A DNA stretch of 64,000 bases from Paramicrobacterium chengjingii (GTDB lineage Bacteria > Actinomycetota > Actinomycetes > Actinomycetales > Microbacteriaceae): contig NZ_CP061169.1 in the NCBI RefSeq assembly GCF_011751765.2, positions 3,348,001-3,412,000 of the forward strand, in the 5' to 3' direction. This document shows positions 42,597 to 51,361 of this stretch, piece by piece. The notes under the pieces are model-generated. The model saw only the letters and a list, made by a program, of their open reading frames with translations, had not been told where the DNA came from and made no database searches. Position 1 is the stretch's first letter. Every line of letters starts with the position of its first letter. The position numbers and the translations under genes are program-made.

Positions 42597-43592
42597 CTAC
42601 AGAGCCTCAAGTTGTTCTTCGCCCACGTCAACAGTCACGTCGATGTCGTCGATCTCGTCGGGAATCTGCACATGGATGCCGAGGTAGTCAGCGACCTTCT
42701 CGACGATGCGGCGCGCGGTGAGACCGTGCTCGTCCATGAGATAGCGCGCGGATGCTCCATGGGCGAACGTGTCGTCAATGCCGATGCGCACGAGCGGAAC
42801 TCCCGCACCGATTTCGGCCATCGTCTCGGCGACTTCAGATCCGAGCCCCCCGATGATCGTGTGATTCTCAACGGTGAAGACCGCCTTCTTCGCGGCACGG
42901 ATTGAATCAGCGATGGCTGGGTCTTTGAACGGCTTGTGGGTGGTTACGTGTCTGTGGGTGATCGACACCCCGTACTCTTCGAGCACGCGGCGAGCACGAA
43001 TCACCTCTTCTGTGCAGATGCCGCTCGAGAAGATCGTGATGTCTTCACCCTCTGAGACATGGCGGATGCGGTCGAGCTGCATCGGCTCGTCGAACAGACG
43101 GGGAATGGCCCCGCGCAGCATCCGAATGTAAACCGGCCCGTTCACGGCGTGGGCGACATCGAGAACGGACTCGATATCTGCTGCATCTCCCACCTCGAGC
43201 ACAGTCATGTTGGGGAGACCGCGCATGAGACTGATGTCTTCAATAGCCTGATGCGAAACCCCGCCCGGAGTCATGATGCCGGGAAGGAAGCCAACGAGTT
43301 TGACAGGCAGGTTGGGATAGCAGATTGACATGGCCAGCTGGTCGTATGGCCTGCGAACGAGGAACACAGCAAAGGTGTGAAGATATGGCACGAGTCCTTC
43401 ACGCGCCATTCCGCCGGCCCAACTGAGCATGTTCTGCTCAGCCATTCCCAGACTGTAGAACTGCTCGGGGAGCTCGGACTTGAACGCTGCGATCTCGGTT
43501 GACCCCGTGAGGTCGCCAGAGAGCACGAACACCTCCGGCTTGTCTTTCGCCCACGTCACGATGTTGCGGGAGTGAACCTGTGTCTCGATCAT
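42597..43592 (-). CDS. Transketolase C-terminal subunit
   Basis: 331 residues carrying the pyrimidine-binding and C-terminal transketolase domains: ALSG-like FVLSGDLTGSTEIAAFKSELPEQFYSLGMAEQNMLSWAGGMA, with the cofactor-activating Glu in MAEQN, then THKPFKDPAI and VENHTIIGGLGSEVAETMAE. The ATG overlaps the N-terminal subunit stop as ATGA. Together they make one thiamine-diphosphate enzyme split over two genes, common in Actinobacteria and archaea. It takes D-xylulose-5-phosphate from the epimerase route into the pentose phosphate pathway. Confidence 0.92.
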   Translation of the reverse strand: MIETQVHSRNIVTWAKDKPEVFVLSGDLTGSTEIAAFKSELPEQFYSLGMAEQNMLSWAGGMAREGLVPYLHTFAVFLVRRPYDQLAMSICYPNLPVKLVGFLPGIMTPGGVSHQAIEDISLMRGLPNMTVLEVGDAADIESVLDVAHAVNGPVYIRMLRGAIPRLFDEPMQLDRIRHVSEGEDITIFSSGICTEEVIRARRVLEEYGVSITHRHVTTHKPFKDPAIADSIRAAKKAVFTVENHTIIGGLGSEVAETMAEIGAGVPLVRIGIDDTFAHGASARYLMDEHGLTARRIVEKVADYLGIHVQIPDEIDDIDVTVDVGEEQLEAL

Positions 43593-44554
43593 GAGTCTTC
43601 CTCCTGAAGCTCTGCGAGTGCCGCCGCGAACGCCGTCTTATCTTCTTCTGTCTTCGCGCGCACATAGTGAAGGTTGGGCTTACGGTCGTTGAGGTACGGC
43701 ATGTCCTTTGCTGTGTCGGTGTACGCGAGCACAACGAGCGGCTTACCGTTCTGCTCTTTCGCTTCGACCGCCTCGTTGATGGCCGCGACGTCGTGACCGT
43801 CGACGACCGCGACGTCCCAGCCAAACGCGTCGAAGCGCGAGTTGATCGGCTCAACATTCATGATGTCTTTCGTCAGTCCGTCAACCTGCTGGCCATTGAC
43901 GTCGACGAAAAGCACGAGTTTGTCGAGCTTGAAGAACGCCGCTGCTTGCACGCCCTCCCAGGTCTGGCCCTCTTCGAGCTCTCCGTCAGACATGAAGACA
44001 ATGGTGCGGCCGGTGTCTCCACGCAGACGACGGGCGAATGCGATGCCGCCGGATTGGCTGAGCGCCTGACCGAATGAGCCCGTTGTGAGTTCGAAGCCGG
44101 GCGAGTGCTCGGCACCGATCATCTCGAGTGTGCTGCCGTCTGTGTTAAAACTCTCGAGTTCGCCCTCGGCCAGACGGCCGACGGATTCGAGTGCAGCATA
44201 GATGGCAACGGCATAGTGGGCCGGTGAGATCAGAAAACGATCGCGATTCTCAGCCTGCTCACCATGAAAGCGACCGCCCGACGGAGACCGGCGTTCACTG
44301 CCCGGAACGCCGGTGAACGGCGGCGACGGCAACGGCTCGGTGAGGTCCTCGAGCTTGAGAATCTTCGTGTAGAGCGTTGCAAGGACCTCGGCGGACGACA
44401 GCGCTTGGCTCAGATAGCATCCGTTCTGCAGAATGGTGAGCTCGAGCACACGGGCGCGGATGCGCCGGGCAACGCGCCTGGCTTCGTTCTGCCAAGCACC
44501 GCCGCTGGCGACGGCCGACGAACCGCCTGTTGAAGAATGAGTGACTGTAGACAT
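43589..44554 (-). CDS. Transketolase N-terminal subunit
   Basis: 321 residues with the diphosphate-binding domain: AEVLATLYTKIL, EHSPGFELTTGSFGQALSQSGGIAFA, the motif GDGELEEGQTWEGVQAAAF as SDGELEEGQTWEG, and VDVNGQQVDG in place of the usual D-N motif. AAGGAG precedes the ATG. It must assemble with the downstream C-terminal subunit. Placement inside a sugar-acid operon suggests a dedicated copy rather than the housekeeping enzyme. Confidence 0.92.
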   Translation of the reverse strand: MSTVTHSSTGGSSAVASGGAWQNEARRVARRIRARVLELTILQNGCYLSQALSSAEVLATLYTKILKLEDLTEPLPSPPFTGVPGSERRSPSGGRFHGEQAENRDRFLISPAHYAVAIYAALESVGRLAEGELESFNTDGSTLEMIGAEHSPGFELTTGSFGQALSQSGGIAFARRLRGDTGRTIVFMSDGELEEGQTWEGVQAAAFFKLDKLVLFVDVNGQQVDGLTKDIMNVEPINSRFDAFGWDVAVVDGHDVAAINEAVEAKEQNGKPLVVLAYTDTAKDMPYLNDRKPNLHYVRAKTEEDKTAFAAALAELQEEDS

Positions 44555-44584
44555 GTCTCTCCTTGTAATGGTGGTGTGCGGTCG

Positions 44585-45544
44585 TCAGCGAGACAGGCTG
44601 CGACCAGGGTCTGTGATGAGGCCGCGAAGCTCGTCGCGAGTTGTAACGACTTGCTCTCCGTACTGCGCGAGCGCGAGCGCGGCCATGGCGCATCCCGATG
44701 CGACGGCGTTGTCATGATCGCCATCGAGCCATGCGTGCAGGTAACCGGCTGCGAACCCATCACCGGCACCCAGCCTGTCGACAATGTCGACGGGAAGCGC
44801 CGGAGTGTGCCCCACGACCCCGTCGACAGCCGCCCACGCGCCCGTGCCTGATCTGCTCATGAGCACGGTGCCAGCGTTCGACATTTCGCTGAGCTGTGCG
44901 ACGACCGAGTCGGAATCTCCGTGCAGACCATAGAGATCCCGGGCATCGTCATAGCGGCAGAAGAGTATGTCGGCGTCTTCGATGAACGGATGAAGCACCC
45001 GCGCCGCGGTTTCGCATGACCAGAGATTCTTGCGATAGTTGACGTCGAACGACACGGTAACGCCAGCGTCTTTCGCTCGGTTGAAGGCCTCGGCGGTGAT
45101 CTCCATGGCGGAGTCCGAGAGTGCAGCGGTCAGACCCGTGAGGTGCAGAACGCGTGTGTCGAGCATGCGTTCCCAGTCGACATCTGCGCTCTGCATCCGC
45201 GTGAATGCGGTATCGGCACGGTCGAACGTGACCTGCGTCGGGCGCGGAGCACCAGAGTACTCGACGTAGTAGGTTCCGAGTCTGGCGGCCGGCACACGTC
45301 GCACCCCACCGAGGTCGATTCCGTACGACCTTAATTGCGTCTCGACACGACGGCCGAGCGCCGAATCCGGCAGTGCGCTGATCCAGCTTGTCGACCAGCC
45401 GAGCGACGACAGACCCGCGAGGACGTTTGCCTCCGTACCGGCAATGCCGACCTCGAAGCTCGATACCCTGTCGATTCGGTCGCCAACGGGAACGCTCAGG
45501 CGAATGCCGCCCTCGCCGAATGCAGTCACATCGTAGGTTGCCAT
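44585..45544 (-). CDS. PfkB-family kinase, 2-keto-3-deoxygluconate-kinase-like
   Basis: 319 residues, with GAGGAG before the ATG. N-terminus DVTAFGEGGIRLSVP and GIAGTEANVLAGLSSLG, middle SFDVNYRKNLW, and the catalytic loop VDRLGAGDGFAAGYLHA with the active Asp. The sequence resembles KdgK. In this operon it would phosphorylate an imported keto-sugar acid, replacing the PTS used by the enteric ascorbate pathway. Overlaps the UlaD-like gene end by 19 bases. Confidence 0.9.
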   Translation of the reverse strand: MATYDVTAFGEGGIRLSVPVGDRIDRVSSFEVGIAGTEANVLAGLSSLGWSTSWISALPDSALGRRVETQLRSYGIDLGGVRRVPAARLGTYYVEYSGAPRPTQVTFDRADTAFTRMQSADVDWERMLDTRVLHLTGLTAALSDSAMEITAEAFNRAKDAGVTVSFDVNYRKNLWSCETAARVLHPFIEDADILFCRYDDARDLYGLHGDSDSVVAQLSEMSNAGTVLMSRSGTGAWAAVDGVVGHTPALPVDIVDRLGAGDGFAAGYLHAWLDGDHDNAVASGCAMAALALAQYGEQVVTTRDELRGLITDPGRSLSR

Positions 45545-46200
45545 TGTGAGCTCCTCTCAGCCTGCTGAAGCTCGGTGCGGAGCGATTGCGCCGCCGCTCG
45601 CGGATCGTCCGCTTTCACAATCGTGGAGCCGATGGCGACAACGTCGAAGTTGCCTCGCGGAAAGTACGCAAGGTCGCCGAGCCCGAGCCCACCAGCGAGG
45701 GTGACTCGCGCGGTTCCCCGATCCACGCTCTCGAGGCGCTCCAGCGTTGTGCGAATCTCGTCGTCGTCCTCAGCTCGAAAACTGCCCGAGCGGTGCGCGA
45801 TAATGTGGCTGACTCCAGAGTCAACCCATTTTCGCACCTCGTCTTCGGTCCAGTTCTCTCCCAGCTCAACCTCGACCTCGCCGCCATGCGACTGGGCCGA
45901 TGCCAGTGCACCGGAGATGACGGTCATGCCGGATTCGCCGACCACAGTTACCCGGCTAGCACCCGCAGAAAACGCAAGGTCCGCAAACTTTCTGCCAGCA
46001 CGCGCTATGCGGATGTCGGCAACAATCGGGGCATCCGGAAACTCGGCACGCAGTGCCCGCACGGCGTGGAAGCCTTCGCTGAGGCAAAGCACCGTGCCCG
46101 CTTCGATCACATCGATGGCGTCCGCAGCAGCCGTGGCTGCGGCGAGCGCCTCCGCCGTCGTGCGCGTGTCAAGCGCGAGCTGAACTTGAACGGCAGACAT
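45526..46200 (-). CDS. UlaD-like OMPDC-superfamily protein with altered catalytic motif
   Basis: 224 residues. It aligns without gaps with E. coli UlaD (3-keto-L-gulonate-6-phosphate decarboxylase) over the first 140 residues: Asp11, Glu33, Asp62, Glu112 and His136 are kept. The shared catalytic motif DxKxxD is DIRIAR here, so Lys64 and Asp67 are both Arg. These two residues are central to proton transfer in the family, so it may catalyse a different reaction, or be impaired. Hexulose-6-phosphate synthase is the other family choice. The ATG overlaps the lactonase stop (TAATG). Confidence 0.85.
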   Translation of the reverse strand: MSAVQVQLALDTRTTAEALAAATAAADAIDVIEAGTVLCLSEGFHAVRALRAEFPDAPIVADIRIARAGRKFADLAFSAGASRVTVVGESGMTVISGALASAQSHGGEVEVELGENWTEDEVRKWVDSGVSHIIAHRSGSFRAEDDDEIRTTLERLESVDRGTARVTLAGGLGLGDLAYFPRGNFDVVAIGSTIVKADDPRAAAQSLRTELQQAERSSQWQPTM

Positions 46201-47135
46201 TATTCAGGCTTTGCCAGGCTGAATTGACGACGGGGGTTGTCGTACATGAACTTGTGAATCTGCTCTTCTGAGAATCCCTCCTCGAGAAGCCGCGGGATGA
46301 AGCGCTGCTTGATCCACTGCCATCCGGGCCCGAAGCCGTACACAGTGTGGTGCGAGCGGCGGCCCATGTCGTTGCAGAGCATCAGCTGATCACCGAAGCC
46401 GTCCTTCACGAGCTGACGAAGCAGGTCGATACGCACGCTGTCCGGGTAGTACTTGGCCTTGCCCGGGCCGTCGTAAATGAGTGAGGCGCCGGTTTCAAGC
46501 ATCTTGCGGTGATACCAGAGATCGGGATTGCGGTCGACGTGCGCAACGGTCATGCGGCTGAGATCGAATCCTTCAGACGCGGCGATCTCCAGTTGCTCAA
46601 TGCCCATTGTGCCGCCCGTCGTATGCGTGCTGATGGGCGCACCCGTGCGCTTCGCCGCCTGCACGGCTGCGCGAATGACCATGTCTTCGCCGGGGGTCAC
46701 GTACATGTACGCGGTGCCGACCTTGATCCAGCCAGCCTTACCCGTCGTCCCTCCCATGCCGGATTCGATATCATCGACCATCTCCTGAGCGATGTCGTCG
46801 ACGCCGCGCTCGGTGATATTAGGCTCCATGCCGTGCTCTTGGCAGATATATCCGGTGCACGCGATAACGTGAACCCCGGCTTCCTTCGACGCATCGATCA
46901 TTCCCTGCGGATCGCGGCCCCAGGTCTTCGGCGTGGCCTCAATGATCGTGCCGCCGCCGATCTCCTTGTACTCGGCAAGCATCTGAACACCCTTGGCGTA
47001 GTCGTCGAGCATGTGATCCTGCTCGTTCTTGCTCCCGTGTCCCTGAGGGTGAGTGAAAATGTGTTCGTGGGGCATTGTGTAGCCCATCTCCGACGAATCG
47101 ACGTCGCCGAGGACTGTACGAAAAGTGTCAGTCAT
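46200..47135 (-). CDS. Phosphotriesterase-family hydrolase, probable sugar lactonase
   Basis: 311 residues, AAAGGA before the ATG. All binuclear-metal ligands of the PTE group are visible: His23 and His25 in MPHEHIF, the carbamylated Lys138 in GWIKVGTAY, His171 in STHTTGG, His199 in VAHVDRN and Asp256 in LCNDMGRRS. Bacterial relatives are mostly lactonases of sugar or phospho-sugar lactones. As first catabolic gene after the importer it may open a lactone such as ascorbate or a gulono/galactono-lactone before the kinase step (inference). Confidence 0.9.
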   Translation of the reverse strand: MTDTFRTVLGDVDSSEMGYTMPHEHIFTHPQGHGSKNEQDHMLDDYAKGVQMLAEYKEIGGGTIIEATPKTWGRDPQGMIDASKEAGVHVIACTGYICQEHGMEPNITERGVDDIAQEMVDDIESGMGGTTGKAGWIKVGTAYMYVTPGEDMVIRAAVQAAKRTGAPISTHTTGGTMGIEQLEIAASEGFDLSRMTVAHVDRNPDLWYHRKMLETGASLIYDGPGKAKYYPDSVRIDLLRQLVKDGFGDQLMLCNDMGRRSHHTVYGFGPGWQWIKQRFIPRLLEEGFSEEQIHKFMYDNPRRQFSLAKPE

Positions 47136-47172
47136 GATCTGTTTCCTTTGCTCGATGGGTATGGACAGGTGG

Positions 47173-48579
47173 TTACTTCAATGCAATGCGCTTCAGGCTC
47201 GCCGTATCGATGTCTTCAAAGCTTCGCCCCTTCGTCTCCGTTGCGAAGAGATAAAGGATGCCTCCGATGGCGAGGAGTCCCGCCATGATGAGGAACGCTG
47301 GCACAACGGCATCCTGTGTCGCCTCCGGAGAGATGAGGTTTCCGCTGCCCGACACGATTGCGAGCAGGGCGGGGCCGAACACCTTGCCCAGTGCGCCGAT
47401 ACCGTAGGCCATGCCGAGCCCCGTGGCTCTAACGTTTGACGGGAACATTTCAGATGTGAACGTATTAATGATTCCGAACGAGCCGTCGCCGAAGAGGAAG
47501 GCTCCGAGCACACCAATGTAGAAAACGGATACTCCGAACCAGACGGCGTCGCCCGAAAGTGCCGACATTGCCACGAAGCCGGCACCGACGACGCCGCTGA
47601 CGAACATGGTCGAACGGCGGCCGATCACGTCGGCAATGCGAGAGGAGAAGAGCCGACCGATAAGCGACGCGAGGCTCACCAACACAAACATCTCTGCGGC
47701 TTGCGCCGGCTCGATGCTCATGAGTTGCGTGAGAAGCGTCGGTCCCCACGCCTGAACGGATGCCGAGGCGGTGATGAAGCAGAATGAACCGATCGTCGCG
47801 ATGAGCAATGGCTTGCGGTGATTGCGCCACACCTCGCCGAAGCCGACTGCAGTTTGCGTGAATGCGTCGGCCGGAGGCAGCACAACGTCGGCGGGGTCCA
47901 TGTGGCGGTACCAGGCTACGTTCGTGCGCGCCTCTTCGAGTCGCCCCTGCTGAATCAGCCACCGCGGCGACTCTCGCACGATCACGCGAATGGGGAAAAC
48001 GAGAACGACTGGAATCAAACCGAGAAGTAGCAAACCACGCCAGCCCAGAGCGTCGCCCCAGAGAGCGGATGCCTGGGCACCGAGGAACAGTCCAACGGGA
48101 ATGAAGACGACAGCGAGGCCGGCAATGCGGCCGCGATGCCTTGACGGAACGAATTCCGAGATCAGCGGAATGTCGACAACGGGAAGGCCGCCCACGCCGA
48201 ATCCGACGACGACGCGTAGAAGCGCGAAGAGGATCCATGCACCATCGGGAATTGCTGCGCAGACCCCGGTTCCGACGGAGAACACGATGACGGTCCACAA
48301 GAAAGTGGGGCGGCGTCCGATCTTGTCGGCAATGCGACCCCAGAACAACGCACCCAACGTCGTGCCGACGCCCCCCGCGAGAAGAATTGTGGCGCTCTCA
48401 CCAAACGTGAGCTGCCACGGCCCGGCGATGATCGACAGAATGAACCCGATAATGAAGAAGTCGAAGAATTCGACCGTGTTGCTCACGACGGCCGCGCCGA
48501 CGAGAAGTCGCTGACGTCGAGTGAGTGGACTCTGCTCGATCGCCGCGATCTCGGTTGGCGCTGTTCCCGGTTGTGACAT
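47173..48579 (-). CDS. MFS transporter for the sugar-acid operon
   Basis: 468 residues, twelve membrane segments. SNTVEFFDFFIIGFILSII in helix 1, GRIADKIGRRPTFLW in the loop, and EFVPSRHRGRIAGLAVVF near helix 5. It belongs to the sugar/acid MFS porters. GGGAG precedes the ATG. It opens the operon opposite the SorC regulator, so it is the uptake step for the lactone or sugar acid. Confidence 0.9.
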   Translation of the reverse strand: MSQPGTAPTEIAAIEQSPLTRRQRLLVGAAVVSNTVEFFDFFIIGFILSIIAGPWQLTFGESATILLAGGVGTTLGALFWGRIADKIGRRPTFLWTVIVFSVGTGVCAAIPDGAWILFALLRVVVGFGVGGLPVVDIPLISEFVPSRHRGRIAGLAVVFIPVGLFLGAQASALWGDALGWRGLLLLGLIPVVLVFPIRVIVRESPRWLIQQGRLEEARTNVAWYRHMDPADVVLPPADAFTQTAVGFGEVWRNHRKPLLIATIGSFCFITASASVQAWGPTLLTQLMSIEPAQAAEMFVLVSLASLIGRLFSSRIADVIGRRSTMFVSGVVGAGFVAMSALSGDAVWFGVSVFYIGVLGAFLFGDGSFGIINTFTSEMFPSNVRATGLGMAYGIGALGKVFGPALLAIVSGSGNLISPEATQDAVVPAFLIMAGLLAIGGILYLFATETKGRSFEDIDTASLKRIALK

Positions 48580-48659
48580 GCTCGCTCTCCCTTGAGTGAG
48601 GTGAGAAAAGGACTGTAGCTGGACGGTGTCGCCCGAACGATTCAGTCACTGTAGGCATG

Positions 48660-48691
48660 TGCTCACCGAATCAATAATCATCACGTGAGCA
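48660..48691. promoter_or_regulatory. Inverted repeat between divergent mfs and sorC genes
   Basis: TGCTCAC (48660-48666) and GTGAGCA (48685-48691) are perfect 7-bp arms with an 18-base AT-rich spacer, in the 154-base divergent promoter. It is the likely SorC-type operator; a further GAGCATCCGCTC-like repeat follows on the regulator side. Confidence 0.6.
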
Positions 48692-48733
48692 TCCGCTCTT
48701 GAACTGTCACAGATCCGTCGCTAGATTGACGCA

Positions 48734-49780
48734 ATGGTGGCGAACAAGGCAACAAGAGCGAAACGCAAGTTGAGCATCCGCTCACAGCTCGTGCAGAGCC
48801 TGTGGGCAGAGGAACCGGAGCGCCGACGCGCGATGCTGCTTCTGGATGTTGCTCGCCAGTACTACGAGTATGGAATGGGGCAGGCAGAAATCGCTCAGGC
48901 AACCGGCTACTCTCGCCCGACCATCGGACGGATGCTTGCCGAAGCGCGAGAGGCCGGCATCGTCAATATTCAAATCACACACCCTCTTGAGCGCAGCGTC
49001 TCGCTTGAACAAACGATTCAGCTGCGCTATGGCATTCAGCACGTGCGCGTGGCTCCGCGTTCGCCCGTGAGCGACGGCATTGTCGAAGTTGGCAGATCGT
49101 GCGCTGCGCTTTTGGAATCGGTTCTGCAGCCCGGAATGTCTCTCGGGCTGTCGAATGGGCGCATTCACAATGCGATGGTGCCTGAACTGCACCACATAAA
49201 GACCCGCGGCGTGACCGTGGTTCAAATGGTAGGAGGGCTGTCGCGGAGCACTCGGCTTCTCGACGGAGACGAGCTTTGCCGGCGTGTAGCCGAAGCGCTC
49301 GGAGGTGTTTCACACAGTCTTCCCGCTCCCCTCCTTGCGAGAGATGCGAACGCCGCGCGGGCTCTTGCCGTCTCTCCAGAAGTGGCACGAACTCTCGAGT
49401 TGGCTGAGGGCGTCGACGTTGCTGTGATCGGGATCGGCGCAGGCTTTCGCCACCCGGCCAGCGTCTTCAGCGGCACCCTCACAGGCGATACGGTGCGAAC
49501 GCTGCACAAGCATGGCGCGGTCGGCCACATTCTGGGGCGGTTCGTAGATTCAAACGGGAGCGCCGTTGCGACAAACCTCGACAGGAGGGTCATCGGAACG
49601 ACGCTCGAGTCCCTGCGAAACATTCCCTTCGTGGTCGCGGTCGCCGCGGGAACCGAGAAGGCTCCAGCGATTGCGGCGGCTTTGCGCGCGGGTCTCATCG
49701 ATGTGCTTCTTGTGGACGTGACGGCGGCGCAGGAACTCGCGCACCTGCCAGAATCTCCGACCCGAACCCCGCAGCGGTAA
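48734..49780 (+). CDS. SorC/DeoR-type sugar-sensing regulator
   Basis: 348 residues. A basic N-terminus (ATRAKRKL) precedes the helix-turn-helix YYEYGMGQAEIAQATGYSRPTIGRMLAEAREAGIV. The sugar-binding domain shows the SorC pattern VVQMVGGLSRSTRLLDG and VVAVAAGTEKAPAIAAALRAG. Divergent from the 41-48.6 kb operon and presumably its sensor for a phosphorylated intermediate. Confidence 0.92.
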   Translation: MVANKATRAKRKLSIRSQLVQSLWAEEPERRRAMLLLDVARQYYEYGMGQAEIAQATGYSRPTIGRMLAEAREAGIVNIQITHPLERSVSLEQTIQLRYGIQHVRVAPRSPVSDGIVEVGRSCAALLESVLQPGMSLGLSNGRIHNAMVPELHHIKTRGVTVVQMVGGLSRSTRLLDGDELCRRVAEALGGVSHSLPAPLLARDANAARALAVSPEVARTLELAEGVDVAVIGIGAGFRHPASVFSGTLTGDTVRTLHKHGAVGHILGRFVDSNGSAVATNLDRRVIGTTLESLRNIPFVVAVAAGTEKAPAIAAALRAGLIDVLLVDVTAAQELAHLPESPTRTPQR

Positions 49781-50191
49781 CGAGCGAGTATGAACGTCAC
49801 ACGCACCATCACTGCGAACGAGTTGTGAATCGACGTGTCAATTCACGACAAGACAGGTGCGGTTTTCACCAGCTTCATTCGGTCACATCGACGATCTCGC
49901 TTGGTCGATGGATGTTTGACTCGCAAACAAGTCCTCTCTTGTTGGCTCGACAAAACCGGAGTGGAATCGTCAGCGCCCAGAAGACGCGGAACGTTCTCAG
50001 ATATCTCAAGAGCCTCGGCTGGATCTATCGGTAAGACGGACGAGGCAGTCAGAAGTTTTGGGGGCTACCTGACGGACCGGTGAGAGCCACGATTCCAGCC
50101 GGACTCCGGAAAGTCTCCGCGGGGTGCTCCGACAAATCGAAAACGCAAGAGTGAGGTAGCCGCGGGAGTGGCGCTGAAAAGGGTAAGCACA
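49781..50191. other. 411-base region without recognised genes
   Basis: Several short plus-strand frames exist, but none shows a ribosome site or recognisable domain. The region joins the SorC gene to a frameshifted HicB-like gene and may hold further toxin-antitoxin debris; I found no HicA-like sequence. Confidence 0.4.
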
Positions 50192-50586
50192 ATGAGCGGG
50201 TGCACGTTCGACGTCATCGCGGAGCGCGACGGCAAATGGTGGGTCTTCGAGATTCCCAAGCTCGGCATTGGGGGCAGGCGCACAGCCTTTCGGAGGTTGA
50301 TTTCGAAGCGCAGGACGTCGCTGTCATGTGGCTCAACGTTGAACCCGACACAGTCACCGAAGCGGTGACGGTGAGAGGCTCAGAGAACGAGTTGGCCGAG
50401 TGGAGAGCTGCCGAGCACGACGAGCAGGAAGCCCGTGCCCCTCAAGCGCGAGCTGCAGTCCGTCGACGCGCCGCCGAGATCGGAAAGTCGAGGGCTCGGC
50501 CGCGCGCGGCGCGCAGCTCGGGGGCAATGCGCTCGGCATCCATCAGCGGCCGCCACGGCCACGGAATGCCGCCATCGTGCGGTTGA
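50192..50586 (+). pseudogene. HicB-like antitoxin gene with a frameshift
   Basis: From the ATG at 50192 the frame starts like a HicB-type partial RNase H fold (MSGCTFDVIAERDGKWWVFEIPKLGIGG). At a G-run near 50270 one base appears lost: the next frame continues the family sequence as QAHSLSEVDFEAQDVAVMWL and ENELAEWRAAEHDEQEA. The first frame becomes Arg/Ser-rich and stops at 50368. The 3' end runs into the convergent SDR gene. No HicA toxin is seen, so it is an orphan relic. Confidence 0.7.
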
Positions 50587-51361
50587 TTCCGAAGAAGTCC
50601 ATGAGGCGATCGAACGCGCACGACGGGAGAATTCGCGCGGCTGGGACGACGCGCGCCAGCGGTGGCGTGACATACAGTTCCGTGCCGGCCTCGAGCCTGT
50701 CGATCACCCCGCGCGCGACGTCGTCGTTGTCGAGAATCGGCAGGAGCCGTGGAAACTTCGTGGTCACGCCGTCAAACATTCCCGTGTTGATGTAGTACGG
50801 GCAGACAAGCATGGTGCTGACACCGCTGCGACGCATGCCACGAAGCTCGGAGCGCAGCGACTCGGTGAAGCCGACAACGGCGAACTTGCTCGCCGAATAG
50901 TCGGTCTGCTTCGCCACCCCGACAAGGCCCGCCGCGCTCGCGATATTCACGATTACGCCGCGGCGCCGCCCGAGCATGCCGGGCAGCACGGCGCGGGTCG
51001 TCCAGTACAGGGCCAGAACGTTCACGTCGAAGGTGCGTCGGATGCTGCCACTCGGCGTTTCGAGCAGCGGCGACCCGGTCACGATGCCGGCGTTATTGAT
51101 GAGAACGTCCACAACTCCAGCGTGCTCGGCAGCGGCAACGACAGCATCCTCGTTCGAGACATCAACGACCGCATACTCGCTCGTGCCGCCGGCGCCGTCG
51201 AGCTGCGCGCACGTCGCCGCCGCGGCATCCGCACTCAGATCCCACACCACAACATGGGCGCCTCGGGCCGACACTTCGTGCGCCAGGCGCCGCCCGAGCC
51301 CGCTGCCCGCGCCCGTGATGAGCACGCGCTTTCCGCGGAGAGGCCGCCGCTTTCTGCTCAT
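50543..51361 (-). CDS. Short-chain dehydrogenase/reductase
   Basis: 272 residues. NAD(P)-binding TGAGSGLGRRLA, structural NNAG, and the catalytic Ser/Tyr/Lys set (IASAAGLVGVAKQTDYSASKFAV). The classical SDR family, subgroup SDR1/RDH-like, with the VCPYYINTGMFDG segment of retinol-dehydrogenase-like members. The ATG overlaps the GH3 stop as ATGA, so it is co-expressed with a glycosidase. The substrate is unknown; oxidation of an alcohol or aglycone released by the glycosidase is possible. Confidence 0.9.
   Translation of the reverse strand: MSRKRRPLRGKRVLITGAGSGLGRRLAHEVSARGAHVVVWDLSADAAAATCAQLDGAGGTSEYAVVDVSNEDAVVAAAEHAGVVDVLINNAGIVTGSPLLETPSGSIRRTFDVNVLALYWTTRAVLPGMLGRRRGVIVNIASAAGLVGVAKQTDYSASKFAVVGFTESLRSELRGMRRSGVSTMLVCPYYINTGMFDGVTTKFPRLLPILDNDDVARGVIDRLEAGTELYVTPPLARVVPAARILPSCAFDRLMDFFGINRTMAAFRGRGGR

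Noticed and set aside
49825..50083. Two overlapping plus-strand frames after the SorC gene
   Set aside because: No ribosome site or domain; considered as HicA but lacks its double-stranded RNA-binding-like pattern.
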